This document shows positions 9,762 to 18,241 of a DNA stretch of 35,655 bases, piece after piece. The notes under the pieces were generated by a model. The model made no database searches. It was not told where the DNA came from and saw nothing but the letters and a program-made list of their open reading frames with translations. The first letter of the stretch is position 1; each line of letters starts with the position of its first letter. The stretch lies in contig CALJDK010000192.1 of assembly GCA_938023735.1 (NCBI GenBank), forward strand, positions 1 through 35,655, in the 5' to 3' direction. A program made the position numbers and the translations under genes. Origin of the DNA: an uncultured Acidimicrobiales bacterium (GTDB taxonomy: Bacteria > Actinomycetota > Acidimicrobiia > Acidimicrobiales > SHLQ01).

Positions 9762-9767
9762 TAGGGT
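9762..9767 (+). promoter_or_regulatory. Probable -10 box of the alpha/beta hydrolase gene
   Basis: TAGGGT followed by 6 nt and the GTG start at 9774. The same hexamer and spacing occur in front of kgd. Confidence 0.5.
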
Positions 9768-9773
9768 GTAGCC

Positions 9774-10613
9774 GTGCCTTCAGTAACCCACACTTCAAGC
9801 GGTAAACCCGACATCACGATCAACTACGAAACGTTCGGCGAGGCCGACGGACCAGCCGTTTTGTTGGTGAACGGTCTGGGGAGTCAGCTCAACAGTTATC
9901 CCATCGAGTTCTGCGAAGGTTTGGTCGACCGTGGGTTCTTTGTAATCAGGTACGACAACCGCGACGTGGGGTTTAGCTCGAGGACCGAAGAAGACCACGA
10001 CTACACGTTGTCCGACATGGCGGCCGATGGCATGGCGGTTCTCGATGATCTCGGCATCGATGCCGCGCACATCGCCGGCGTTTCGATGGGCGGCATGATC
10101 GTGCAGACGATGGCCATCGAACATCCCGACCGGGTCCGCACGATGACCTCAATCATGTCAGCTACGGGCGAGCGCGAGTTCGGCAAGTCAACCGACGAAG
10201 CGTTTGAAGCGTTGATGACCCCTCCGCCCGACAACATCGCCGACGCCATCGAACAAGATGTTGTGCATCGCAAGATCTGGGCCAGCCCCGAGTGGTACGA
10301 CGAAGAGCTCGTGCGCGAATTCGTTACCGAAAGCTGGGAGCGTTGCGCCACCAACCGCCCCGACCGGCAATACGCCGCCATCGTGGCCTCGGGCCACCGA
10401 GGCGACCTGCTTCCGCATGTGCAAACCCCATCGCTGGTGATTCACGGCGACAAGGACACGCTCCTCGACATCTCGGGCGGCCGTCGAACCGCCGAGCTGC
10501 TCCCCAATGCCGAACTGCTCGAGATCGAAGGAATGGGCCACGACCTTCCCAAGCAGTACTGGGGCCCAATCATCAGCGCCATCACCAACCTGGCGTCAGC
10601 AAACGCGGGCTAG
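9774..10613 (+). CDS. Alpha/beta hydrolase
   Basis: This is a 279-residue cytosolic serine hydrolase of the alpha/beta fold. LLVNGLG near residue 31 forms the oxyanion-hole region. The nucleophile elbow is GVSMGG with Ser104. The acid lies in HGDKDTLLD and the catalytic His in GMGHDLP near the C-terminus. The YDNRDVGFS stretch is typical of the branch that includes 3-oxoadipate enol-lactonase-like and tetracycline-polyketide esterase-like (DnrP-type) proteins; the substrate cannot be assigned. The GTG start at 9774 follows a TAGGGT box by 6 nt. The gene converges on the nitroreductase gene with a 4-bp stop overlap. Confidence 0.88.
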   Translation: MPSVTHTSSGKPDITINYETFGEADGPAVLLVNGLGSQLNSYPIEFCEGLVDRGFFVIRYDNRDVGFSSRTEEDHDYTLSDMAADGMAVLDDLGIDAAHIAGVSMGGMIVQTMAIEHPDRVRTMTSIMSATGEREFGKSTDEAFEALMTPPPDNIADAIEQDVVHRKIWASPEWYDEELVREFVTESWERCATNRPDRQYAAIVASGHRGDLLPHVQTPSLVIHGDKDTLLDISGGRRTAELLPNAELLEIEGMGHDLPKQYWGPIISAITNLASANAG

Positions 10614-11281
10614 CCCGGCCACTCCTGGCCAAATCGATCGGCGAAGGCCATATCGGCCGGAGGCTTGCGGGAGATCGGCCCGTGGCCCCCGAGAACCGGA
10701 TACCCGATGGGCACCATGGCAACGGTGGCCCACTCGGTGGGTATGTCGAGCAGTTCCTGCACCGCCGACTCGTTCCTGCAGTGCAGGGTGGTAAGGGTGC
10801 AACCAAGCCCTTCGGCCACACATGCGAGCATGGCATTTTGGACGGCGGGGTACACCGAGCCGCCGCCCACCATGCTTGGTCGGTCGAGGCCGGCATCGGT
10901 AATGGCCATGAACGCCGGGTTGGCGCAGAACACCAGGATCGCCGGGGCCTGATGCAGATTGTCGGCGAGGTAGTTGCCGCTGTCGGCAACCTTGTGCCAC
11001 TGGGCTTTTTCATCGGGCGGGGTGTCTTTGATCCGATCGAGAAAACCCACCACGTAGTCCTGCCACAGCGGAAGGTAGATGTCCTGCAAACCCTGCTTGC
11101 CAGCGTCGTCCTGCACGACCACGATGCGCCATGGTTGCTGGTTGCCGCCGGTAGGCGACCAACACGCGGCTTGGAGAACTCGTTCGAGCACCTCGGCGGG
11201 GATGGGGTCGGGGCGCAACCGCCGCACTGCTCGGAGGGTGCTCATGCACTCGTACAGGCCTGGCTCGGATGATGAAGACAT
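10610..11281 (-). CDS. Nitroreductase family protein
   Basis: This 223-residue FMN-dependent oxidoreductase carries MSTLRAVRRLRPDPIPAEVLERVLQAACWSPTGGNQQPWRIVVVQD spread over residues 13-57. That is the classic nitroreductase N-terminus with the Arg cluster and SPTGGNQQPW that bind FMN. The C-terminal MVPIGYP segment followed by a basic R-K-P stretch is also typical. A longer open frame begins 45 nt upstream inside the previous gene, but the Met at 11281 lies 13 bp after that gene's stop and gives the normal length. With the acyl-CoA-dehydrogenase-like gene just upstream it forms a two-gene operon; a nitroreductase could supply reduced flavin to it, which is inference. Confidence 0.87.
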   Translation of the reverse strand: MSSSSEPGLYECMSTLRAVRRLRPDPIPAEVLERVLQAACWSPTGGNQQPWRIVVVQDDAGKQGLQDIYLPLWQDYVVGFLDRIKDTPPDEKAQWHKVADSGNYLADNLHQAPAILVFCANPAFMAITDAGLDRPSMVGGGSVYPAVQNAMLACVAEGLGCTLTTLHCRNESAVQELLDIPTEWATVAMVPIGYPVLGGHGPISRKPPADMAFADRFGQEWPG

Positions 11282-11294
11282 CTCGCTGCTTTCT

Positions 11295-12443
11295 TTAGAA
11301 CTGTTGCGTGTTGGTGGGGAGGCCAAATCGGTAGCGGCCGAACGCCTCGAAGGTCCGAGGAGCGATCATGCCGTGCGACATCGCCACGTGAGCGTCTCGA
11401 AACACTCGTTGAAGGGGATTGCCGTCGTAGATAGCGGCGCCGCCGACGGCGTGATAGCAGAGGTCGACCGCTTCGACCGCCCGTTCGGCCGCGCCGGATG
11501 CAGCAAGTCGAACAGCCACGCGCTGCTCGTCGGTGGCATCATCGCCGGCCGCGATGGAGGCTTCGATATCGCCCACGGTGGCCAGCAGATGAGCGCGGCC
11601 TTGGGCGATGGCTACCTGCGCCTTCGCCAGGTCGGATTGGATCGGAGCCCGTTCGGCGAGCGCTTTCGATGACCCACTGAACTTGTGGCCGCCTTGCGCT
11701 GCGAGCTCGGCGGCCGCTCGTTCGGCCAGGCCGAGAAGGCACGCGGCCACCCCGGCGCCGAGTGCTGCGAAGAACGGGAACCGGCCGAGCGGCGAATCGA
11801 TGGTGGGGGATGCGCCGATCAGTTGGGCCCAGCGTCCTTTGTCGACGATTGCTTCATCGACGGCGTAGTCGGTGGATGCGGTGCCTTTCATGCCACTCAC
11901 CTGCCAGGTGTCGAGCAGCGAAACCTGGTCGGGTCGAAAGAACACGAACGGGGTGGTGGCGCCGTCGTCGGTGCGTGCGGGGTTGCCGTCGGCATCGACG
12001 ATGCGAACGCCCCCGCCGATCCAGGTGCAGTGGTCGGTACCTGAACCCCAGGACCATCGACCGCTTACCTTCAGGCCGTCGGGAGTCATCACCCCGGTTC
12101 CTGCCGGCATGCCGAAACCGCCGGTGCAGCCAGCGGGATCGCCGTAGATCTCTTCGGCAAACACGTGGGGAAGGTGATGCGACGTGAGTGCGGTGGTATT
12201 TGCGATCATCACGCACCACCCGGTGGTGCCGTCGGCTGCTGCGAGTGTTTCGATTTCGCCGAGCGCGTCGCTGACGGGCAACGCGGCGCCGTCGAATTCG
12301 GCGGCGACCCACCGGCGGAAGAGTCCGGCGTCGGTGAGCGCTTCGACGACGCCGGGGTGGAGGCATCCGGCCTTCTCGGTGGCGTCGGCCATCTGGTTGG
12401 CCAGGTTGACGACCTCGGCCAGCGCGCCGTGAGAGTTATTCAT
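11295..12443 (-). CDS. Acyl-CoA dehydrogenase-like flavoprotein (HsaA/DszC-type monooxygenase clade)
   Basis: This is a 382-residue protein of the acyl-CoA dehydrogenase fold. AADGTTGWCVMIANT (residues about 69-83), SGRWSWGSGTDHCTWI and TWQVSGMKGTASTDY match flavin-dependent monooxygenases of the HsaA/HpaB group D type better than true dehydrogenases. The C-terminal helical bundle has DLCYHAVGGAAIYDGNPLQRVFRDAHVAMSH in segments, including the conserved LQRVFRDAHV. Such enzymes hydroxylate aromatic or steroid-derived substrates using reduced flavin from a partner reductase. The Met at 12443 has a CAGACT box 6 nt upstream; the longer open frame has no homology. The gene sits 13 bp before the nitroreductase gene. 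True dehydrogenase activity is not excluded. Confidence 0.82.
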   Translation of the reverse strand: MNNSHGALAEVVNLANQMADATEKAGCLHPGVVEALTDAGLFRRWVAAEFDGAALPVSDALGEIETLAAADGTTGWCVMIANTTALTSHHLPHVFAEEIYGDPAGCTGGFGMPAGTGVMTPDGLKVSGRWSWGSGTDHCTWIGGGVRIVDADGNPARTDDGATTPFVFFRPDQVSLLDTWQVSGMKGTASTDYAVDEAIVDKGRWAQLIGASPTIDSPLGRFPFFAALGAGVAACLLGLAERAAAELAAQGGHKFSGSSKALAERAPIQSDLAKAQVAIAQGRAHLLATVGDIEASIAAGDDATDEQRVAVRLAASGAAERAVEAVDLCYHAVGGAAIYDGNPLQRVFRDAHVAMSHGMIAPRTFEAFGRYRFGLPTNTQQF

Positions 12444-12608
12444 GGCGCCAGTCTGACAGAGCCGGGTGGCCGGTCGGGAATTTCGTGGGACGGGTGGGCC
12501 GGCTGCTCGTTTCGATGATTGGTTGGGAGCAGAGCCGGGCGGTAGGTTCCAGAGTCCAGATCGCACGACCCAGGTCGAGCGACGAGCGAAAAGACATGGA
12601 GAGTCGCA

Positions 12609-13754
12609 ATGGGTCCGCTACAGGGTGTTCGAGTTTTGGAATTGGCCGGAATCGGGCCGGGTCCCTTTGCCGGCATGATGCTGGCCGATATGGGCGCCGA
12701 GGTGATCCGTATCGATCGCGCCGGATCAGTTCGTGGTGGCGACCCGGCTGCGCCACCGGCCGACGTGCTGGGCCGTGGCCGCAAGTCGATCGGCATCGAT
12801 CTCAAGTCTGATGAGGGGCGCGAACTCGTGCTCGACATGGTGGCGAGCGCCGATGTGATCTTCGAGGGCTTTCGCCCCGGTGTTGCCGAACGTCTCGGTG
12901 TCGGGCCCGACGAATGTATGGCCCGCAATCCCAAGATTGTCTACGGCCGCATGACCGGCTGGGGACAGGAAGGTCCGTACGCCCATGCGTCGGGTCACGA
13001 CATCAACTACATCTCGTTGGCCGGAGCGCTCGAACCAATGGGTCGACGTGGCGAGGCGCCGGTCCCGCCGCTCAACCTGGTTGGCGACTTTGGGGGCGGC
13101 GGAATGTTCCTGGCCTTCGGCATCGTGTGCGCGCTGCTCGAGGCCAAGGCATCGGGCGAGGGTCAGGTTGTCGACGCCGCCATGGTCGACGGCGCTGCCA
13201 CCCTTATGGGGTTCTTTCACGGCTTCCGGGCCATGGGTATCTGGAACGACGAGCGCGGCACCAACATGCTCGACAGCGGTGCCCATTACTACGACGTGTA
13301 CGAGACGTCGGACAACAAATACGTCTCGCTTGGTTCCATCGAGCCGCAGTTCTACGCCGAACTTCTCGAGAAGCTCGGCCTGAGCGACGATGCAGGGTTC
13401 CTCGACCAGAACAACCGCAATGGGTGGCCCGAACTCAAAGAACGTATCGGTGCCATCATCGCCGGCCGTACCCGTGACGAATGGGACGAAGTATTCGCCG
13501 GGTCGGACGTGTGTTACGCCCCCGTGCTGTCGATGTCGGAAGCCCCCGAACATCCTCATGCCAAGGCTCGCGATGCGTTTATCGAGATTGGCGGCGTCAC
13601 CCAGCCGGCCCCAGCGCCGCGCTTCAGCCGAACCAAACCCGTCGCCGAATCGCCAGCGGCCCACGCCGGCCAGCACACCGACGACGTGCTGGCATCGCTG
13701 GGTGTCGACACCGATCGCATCGCCGCTCTCCGCGAGTCGGGCGCCATCGCCTAG
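12609..13754 (+). CDS. mcr: Alpha-methylacyl-CoA racemase (CaiB/BaiF family)
   Basis: This 381-residue class III CoA-transferase-fold enzyme inverts the alpha carbon of 2-methylacyl-CoA thioesters, a step in branched-chain or sterol side-chain degradation. Catalytic residues of the mycobacterial racemase (His126, Asp156, Glu241) correspond here to His130 in ASGHDINY, Asp160 in LVGDFGGGG and Glu245 in GSIEPQFY, all shifted by exactly four. The N-terminus LQGVRVLELAGIGPGPFAGMMLAD is also characteristic. A GGAGAG ribosome binding site lies before the ATG. The PIG-L gene follows after 12 bp on the same strand. Confidence 0.92.
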   Translation: MGPLQGVRVLELAGIGPGPFAGMMLADMGAEVIRIDRAGSVRGGDPAAPPADVLGRGRKSIGIDLKSDEGRELVLDMVASADVIFEGFRPGVAERLGVGPDECMARNPKIVYGRMTGWGQEGPYAHASGHDINYISLAGALEPMGRRGEAPVPPLNLVGDFGGGGMFLAFGIVCALLEAKASGEGQVVDAAMVDGAATLMGFFHGFRAMGIWNDERGTNMLDSGAHYYDVYETSDNKYVSLGSIEPQFYAELLEKLGLSDDAGFLDQNNRNGWPELKERIGAIIAGRTRDEWDEVFAGSDVCYAPVLSMSEAPEHPHAKARDAFIEIGGVTQPAPAPRFSRTKPVAESPAAHAGQHTDDVLASLGVDTDRIAALRESGAIA

Positions 13755-13766
13755 CGTGCAGAGGGC

Positions 13767-14579
13767 ATGAGTACCGCCGTCTTCTTTCACGCCCACCCTG
13801 ACGATGAAGCCATCGCCACCAGCGGGACCATGATGTTGGCCAAATCGGCCGGTCACCGCGTGGTGTTGGTGCTCGCCACCCGAGGCGAGCAGGGCGAACC
13901 GGTCGAGGGCGTGTTGGCCGAGGGCGAACGCCTGGGCGATCGGCGAACCGCCGAGACCATCCGGTCGGGCGACATCATCGGTGCCGACCAGGTGGTGTTC
14001 CTCGACTACGAGGATTCGGGCATGATCGACCAGCCAACCAACGACAACCCGGATTGCTTCTGGCAGGCTGACGTCGAGGAGGCCGCGAAGAAGTTGGCGG
14101 GCATCCTCACCGACGAATCGGCCGACGTGCTCACGGTGTATGACAGCAACGGCGGCTACGGCCACCCCGACCACATTCAGGTGCATCGGGTAGGTATCCG
14201 TGCAGCCGAGATCGCGGGCGTGAGCCGAGTGTTCGAGTCGACGATGAACCGGACCCGAATTCTCGAACAGATGGCGGCATCGGCCGACCTGTTTGCCGAC
14301 GAGGGCGAAACCGCCGAAGAAGCCGCCGAGCGGCGCGACATGATCGAGAACGGCACGTTTGGTCTTCCCGAATCCGAACTCACTCACGTCGTCGATGTCA
14401 CGAGCGTGATCGACCGGAAACGGCAGGCGATGATGGCCCACGAAAGCCAAATCGACGACTCGTCGTTCTTCATGCAGATGCCCGACGACGTGTTCACCCA
14501 TGCCTTCGGTAGTGAGTTCTACCGTGACCGCAACTGGCAGCGTGGCGACGCCGACTTCCGCACGACGTTGTTCGACTAG
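13767..14579 (+). CDS. PIG-L/LmbE family deacetylase
   Basis: This 270-residue zinc-dependent N-acetylglucosaminyl deacetylase-type hydrolase has the metal site HAHPDDE at residues 8-14 and the second metal motif GYGHPDHIQVH. In actinobacteria this family includes MshB (mycothiol synthesis) and Mca (mycothiol S-conjugate amidase); the size fits either branch and the exact substrate is unclear. The gene begins 12 bp after the racemase stop. A TAGCGT box overlaps that stop, and an AGAGGG stretch just before the ATG may serve as ribosome binding site. Confidence 0.87.
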   Translation: MSTAVFFHAHPDDEAIATSGTMMLAKSAGHRVVLVLATRGEQGEPVEGVLAEGERLGDRRTAETIRSGDIIGADQVVFLDYEDSGMIDQPTNDNPDCFWQADVEEAAKKLAGILTDESADVLTVYDSNGGYGHPDHIQVHRVGIRAAEIAGVSRVFESTMNRTRILEQMAASADLFADEGETAEEAAERRDMIENGTFGLPESELTHVVDVTSVIDRKRQAMMAHESQIDDSSFFMQMPDDVFTHAFGSEFYRDRNWQRGDADFRTTLFD

Positions 14580-14600
14580 TCAGCAAGGTTCGAGTAGCCG

Positions 14601-14957
14601 GTGCGTAACCTTCACGAGATCCTTGGGTGGGTCGTCATCGTCAGTAACGGGTTCGTCGGGTTCTGGGCCTTGGCGGCGCACAAGAACGAACAGCTTCGTC
14701 ACCCGAGTCTGTGGATCGCCACCGGTTTTGCCCAGATTCTGGTTCTGCTGCAGGTGCTCCTTGGCGTGTTTCTGTTCGCGGCACAAGACATCGCGGTTGA
14801 GCAGTTTCATATGTTCTACGGCTTTGTTGCCATGATCACCGTGGGCCTGATCTACAGCTACCGTCACCAGCTTCGCGACCACCTCTACGCGCTCTACGGC
14901 GGCGGTGGCCTCTTTCTGATGGGCCTCGGGCTACGAGCGTCGTTTCTTCAGGGTTAG
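14601..14957 (+). CDS. Small four-helix membrane protein, function unknown
   Basis: This 118-residue protein has four predicted membrane helices: LGWVVIVSNGFVGFWALA, TGFAQILVLLQVLLGVFLF, FHMFYGFVAMITVGLIYSY and ALYGGGGLFLMGLGLRA. Histidines at positions 5, 34 and 70 and in SYRHQ could bind metal or haem, but I do not recognise a named family with certainty. It starts at GTG 14601, 21 bp after the PIG-L stop, so it may be co-transcribed. Confidence 0.7.
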   Translation: MRNLHEILGWVVIVSNGFVGFWALAAHKNEQLRHPSLWIATGFAQILVLLQVLLGVFLFAAQDIAVEQFHMFYGFVAMITVGLIYSYRHQLRDHLYALYGGGGLFLMGLGLRASFLQG

Positions 14958-15046
14958 GTCTCTGTCGGTTTCGGTGTCCAACTACCGAAAATAGAATGAC
15001 GGGTGACCTTGTTTCCTAGGGGTGGCAGCGGCCGATAGGCGCACCG

Positions 15047-16615
15047 ATGGCAGCGTCCCCAGGCCGGCCCCGCGCGGCGACCCCTTTTGACCAAGACATC
15101 GATGTGGTCGATCTTCCGAGCTACCCCACGGTGGGTGGCGACCCCGAGCTGATTCGGCCAAGCGACGGCGAACTCATCGCCGAATCCGGACGGCTGCTGT
15201 TTCCCACCGCACTCACCATGGACACCAAATCCATCGTGACCTTCGACGCCGCCGAACTCGAACGCCGCGCCCAATGGACCAACGACGAGGTAAACCGCAA
15301 GAGCTACACGCCAACCCAGCTTCGCAAGCGCGATCGCCGGCTGCGATGGCGACAGGTGCAAGCACTGCTGGCCTTTGTGTTTGTCATCGCCGGTGTTCTG
15401 GTGCTGGCGTGGATGGCGGGCGAGTTCCGCCTTGGTTGGTACGGCGTTCTTGCCATCTCCTACCTGGGCATCAAGATCGCAATGGCCACGGCGTACCGCC
15501 CATACTCCGGGCCGGTTCGGCCAGGTCGGGTTGCCGTGGTGGTTCCGCTGTACAACGAGGATCCCGAGGTCGTCGAAGAGAGCATTCGGAGCATCCTGCG
15601 CCAGACCCGACCGGTGGATGAGATCTGGGTGATCGACGACGGCTCCTCCGATAGCGCCGGGGTAGAGCGGGCTCAACGGATGTTGGCTGCTATCCCCACC
15701 GGATACGTGTTTGTACTCCGGGAAAACCGGGGAAAGCGTTTCGCACAAACCGTGGCGTTCGAGCGTTCGACGGCAGACATCTTTGTGACGATCGACAGCG
15801 ACACGGTGCTCGATATCCGGGCCGTCGAAGAAGGACTGCGGGCGATGAGCGACCCGCATGTGTTCGGCGCCACGGCCAATGTGCGGGTTCTCAACGCCGA
15901 AACGAACCTGCTGACCCGCCTCATCGACCTTCGCTACGCCAACGCCTTCATGTACGAGCGGGCGGCCTACAGCACTTTCGACTCGGTGCTGTGTTGCTGC
16001 GGGAGTCTGAGCTTCTGGCGCCGCGAGGTCATCCTCGACAACATCGTCGACTACGTCAACCAGTCTTTTCTGGGCGTGCCGGTGGGATACGGCGACGACC
16101 GGCGGCTCACCAACTATGCGTTGCAACGCGGCGCCGTTCGGTTTCAGGAAACATCGATTGCCTACACGGTGGTACCCGAGCGGTTTAACCACTTCGTGCG
16201 CCAGCAGACTCGCTGGAACAAGTCGTTCTTCCGTGAGTCATTGTGGGTCATGAGGAACTTCAGCCCGCGCCAGGTGGCCTGGTGGCTTTCGGCGGCCGAG
16301 CTGTTGTTGTGGGTCGTATTCTCGATCACCCTCGTTCTGGCTCTGCTGTGGCGACCGATCGAAAGCGGCATCGCTCTCTATCACTACTACCTGGGATTTC
16401 TTGCCCTCATGGCCTATGCCAGATCGGTTCGTTTCATCGGCGCAGCCCAGCAAGAGCCGCTGCTTCGACAAGCGGTGACCTTTGTGTTGGCCCCGCTCTA
16501 TGGGCTTCTCCACATCGTGGTTCTCATCCCGCTACGGATCCACAGCATCTCGTCGATCCGTGATGGCGGTTGGGGCACGCGCGAGACCGTTGAGGTCACC
16601 GTCGATCTTTCGTAG
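15047..16615 (+). CDS. Processive family 2 glycosyltransferase, hyaluronan/chitin synthase-like
   Basis: This 522-residue membrane glycosyltransferase probably polymerises and exports a polysaccharide from UDP-sugars. Two helices lie at about 105-145. The GT-A core starts with VAVVVPLYNEDPEVVEESI. Then come WVIDDGSSD (Asp197-198), the DSD at 250-252, the CCCGSLSFWRRE acceptor region at 316-327, GYGDDRRLTNYAL (base Asp350-351) and QQTRWNKSFFRE (Q-x-x-R-W at 386-390). C-terminal helices follow. CCCG, GDDRRLT and QQTRWxKSFFRE together are the pattern of hyaluronan synthases and NodC. The product sugar cannot be fixed from sequence. The N-terminal 100 residues are hydrophilic and unlike HasA. The start is ATG 15047, with a GATAGG box 7 nt upstream. 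Confidence 0.88.
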   Translation: MAASPGRPRAATPFDQDIDVVDLPSYPTVGGDPELIRPSDGELIAESGRLLFPTALTMDTKSIVTFDAAELERRAQWTNDEVNRKSYTPTQLRKRDRRLRWRQVQALLAFVFVIAGVLVLAWMAGEFRLGWYGVLAISYLGIKIAMATAYRPYSGPVRPGRVAVVVPLYNEDPEVVEESIRSILRQTRPVDEIWVIDDGSSDSAGVERAQRMLAAIPTGYVFVLRENRGKRFAQTVAFERSTADIFVTIDSDTVLDIRAVEEGLRAMSDPHVFGATANVRVLNAETNLLTRLIDLRYANAFMYERAAYSTFDSVLCCCGSLSFWRREVILDNIVDYVNQSFLGVPVGYGDDRRLTNYALQRGAVRFQETSIAYTVVPERFNHFVRQQTRWNKSFFRESLWVMRNFSPRQVAWWLSAAELLLWVVFSITLVLALLWRPIESGIALYHYYLGFLALMAYARSVRFIGAAQQEPLLRQAVTFVLAPLYGLLHIVVLIPLRIHSISSIRDGGWGTRETVEVTVDLS

Positions 16616-16673
16616 CGCCGCTTTCGCGGCCGCTCGGGCCAGGCGCGACTGGATCCTTGTAGTCGAGGGTCGC

Positions 16674-16679
16674 TACCGT
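16674..16679 (+). promoter_or_regulatory. Probable -10 box of the small membrane protein gene at 16686
   Basis: TACCGT followed by 6 nt and ATG 16686. It matches the leaderless arrangement seen elsewhere in the window and supports the reality of this small gene. Confidence 0.45.
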
Positions 16680-16685
16680 CTGGCT

Positions 16686-17021
16686 ATGCAAGAGGATCCA
16701 ACCCGCACCGGCGCCACCGCTCAGTCCGCAACGGAACTCGATGGTCTTCGTATCGGCGCTGCGCTCGCAAGCTTTCTGCTCGGAGCGCTGGTCGTACGGC
16801 TTATCTCGCAGGGCCAGACGCCTGCCCGCATTCTTCTAGAGTGCCTTCTGATCGGAACCGTGGTGTACCTGATGACCGTGGTTGTGCGCCCGCCTGCTTC
16901 ACGTGGTCGGCAAACCCTTGCGCCCGTAGAGGTTCAGACCACGAGCCCGAGTCAGTCTTCTTGGAAGACGGTTCCCGATGCGATGAACGCGTCGATCTCG
17001 GCATCGGATTTGCCCAACTGA
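16686..17021 (+). CDS. Hypothetical two-helix membrane protein
   Basis: This is an unrecognised 111-residue protein. A hydrophilic N-terminus is followed by two hydrophobic segments, GAALASFLLGALVVRLI and ILLECLLIGTVVYLMTVVV, with a short loop containing QGQTP. The C-terminal 40 residues are polar. The last 70 bp lie opposite the 3' end of the CoA-transferase gene, an unusually long convergent overlap, so that part of the tail may simply read through antisense sequence. A TACCGT box 6 nt before the ATG supports expression. Confidence 0.55.
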   Translation: MQEDPTRTGATAQSATELDGLRIGAALASFLLGALVVRLISQGQTPARILLECLLIGTVVYLMTVVVRPPASRGRQTLAPVEVQTTSPSQSSWKTVPDAMNASISASDLPN

Positions 17022-18163
17022 CGCAGCACCTCGCGGGTATCGGCACCAAGGCTCGGTGCGGAGGATCGCGGCTGCCATTGCGTTTCGGAGAAGTCGGCGG
17101 GTGAGGCAACCATTGTGGACGTCGCTGCGCCATCGGGTACTTCAACCAGGCCGCCCGCCGCGCTGAACTGTGGGTCGGCGATGAGATCGTCGAGCGAATT
17201 GATCGGTGCCCAGAACAGGTCGGGTTCGCTAGCGAAAATGTCGGCCCACTCGTCGCGGGTCTTGGTGGCGAAGATTGTGTCGAGTTCGGCGATGAGTTCA
17301 TGCGCGTTCACCGCGCGATTCATGATGGTTGAGAAGCGCTCGTCGTCGGCCCACTCGGGGCGCCCAACCGCACGGATCAGCGGGCCCCAGTGACGCTCCG
17401 GGTCGATGCCCACAATCCAGATGCGCTTGCCGTCCTGGCAGATGTAGTTGTTGGCGGTGGGGTTCCGCGCTCCCTCGCGCAGCGGTGTATCGAGCGTGAC
17501 CCCCCACATGAGGGCGATGTTGAGATCGAACCCGATCTGATAGGCGCCCATGCGAGTCAGCGACGATGAAACCAACTGGCCCTGCCCGGTCTTCTCGCGA
17601 TGAAACAGGGCCGCGGAAACCGCGCCCGCAGTGGCGAGACCAGTGGCGTGGTCGCCCATGCCGCCGCGCTGGAATGGCGGGTCGCCGTCGGGCGCGGTGA
17701 GCAGACTGGCGATACCCGAGTACGACCAGTAGGCGGCGATATCGAAGCCGGGCCGGTTGGCTTCGGCGCCGTCTCGGCCGTAGCCGGTGATCTGGGCGTA
17801 GATCAGCGCGGGAAACTGTTCGTGGAGCGATTCGTAGTCGAGCCCCAAGCGTTCCAACGCTCCGGAACGGATGTTGGTGACAAACACATCGGCGTCGGCG
17901 ATGAGCTCGCGGGCGAGGCCTGGGCCGTCGTCGGTGCTGAGGTCGATGACCACGCCAGATTTGCTTCGGTTGTCGAGCTCAAACACCGGGTTGTTCGGCA
18001 TTTCGCTTCCGAGCATCTTCTGGAAGATCCGAGCCGGGTCGCCCTCTGGGGGCTCGATCTTGATGACATCGGCACCCCAGTCGCCAAGGATTCCGGCGGC
18101 CGCTGGCCCGGCAACCCAGACGCCGAGTTCGACAACCTTTATGCCGTCAAGTGGTCCGGCCAT
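16952..18163 (-). CDS. CaiB/BaiF family CoA-transferase
   Basis: This 403-residue class III CoA-transferase moves CoA between carboxylic acids. The N-terminus LDGIKVVELGVWVAGPAAAGILGDWGADVIKIE, in segments, is the family signature. The catalytic Asp should be the one in NRPGFDIAAYW, the position that forms the aspartyl-CoA anhydride. FELDNRSKSGVVIDL and the GGMGDHATGL loop also fit. A TTG 12 nt upstream keeps the frame open, but ATG 18163 before AGPLDG is the family start. It lies 78 bp downstream of the GGDEF-EAL gene on the same strand. The substrate is unknown; it is distinct from the racemase at 12609. Confidence 0.88.
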   Translation of the reverse strand: MAGPLDGIKVVELGVWVAGPAAAGILGDWGADVIKIEPPEGDPARIFQKMLGSEMPNNPVFELDNRSKSGVVIDLSTDDGPGLARELIADADVFVTNIRSGALERLGLDYESLHEQFPALIYAQITGYGRDGAEANRPGFDIAAYWSYSGIASLLTAPDGDPPFQRGGMGDHATGLATAGAVSAALFHREKTGQGQLVSSSLTRMGAYQIGFDLNIALMWGVTLDTPLREGARNPTANNYICQDGKRIWIVGIDPERHWGPLIRAVGRPEWADDERFSTIMNRAVNAHELIAELDTIFATKTRDEWADIFASEPDLFWAPINSLDDLIADPQFSAAGGLVEVPDGAATSTMVASPADFSETQWQPRSSAPSLGADTREVLRQLGKSDAEIDAFIASGTVFQED

Positions 18164-18241
18164 GATGTCCCCCAAGTCACAAGTGGAGACCTTGTTTTAG
18201 CGCCCGGCCGTGGCGCAAGCGAGTTCGGCAGATAAGCCGTT

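Noticed and set aside
12726..14501. 591-codon open frame on the minus strand opposite the racemase and PIG-L genes
   Set aside because: It is antisense to two genes with complete catalytic motifs. Its translation is rich in His, Val and Gly without recognisable domains, as expected for the complementary frame of G+C-rich genes.
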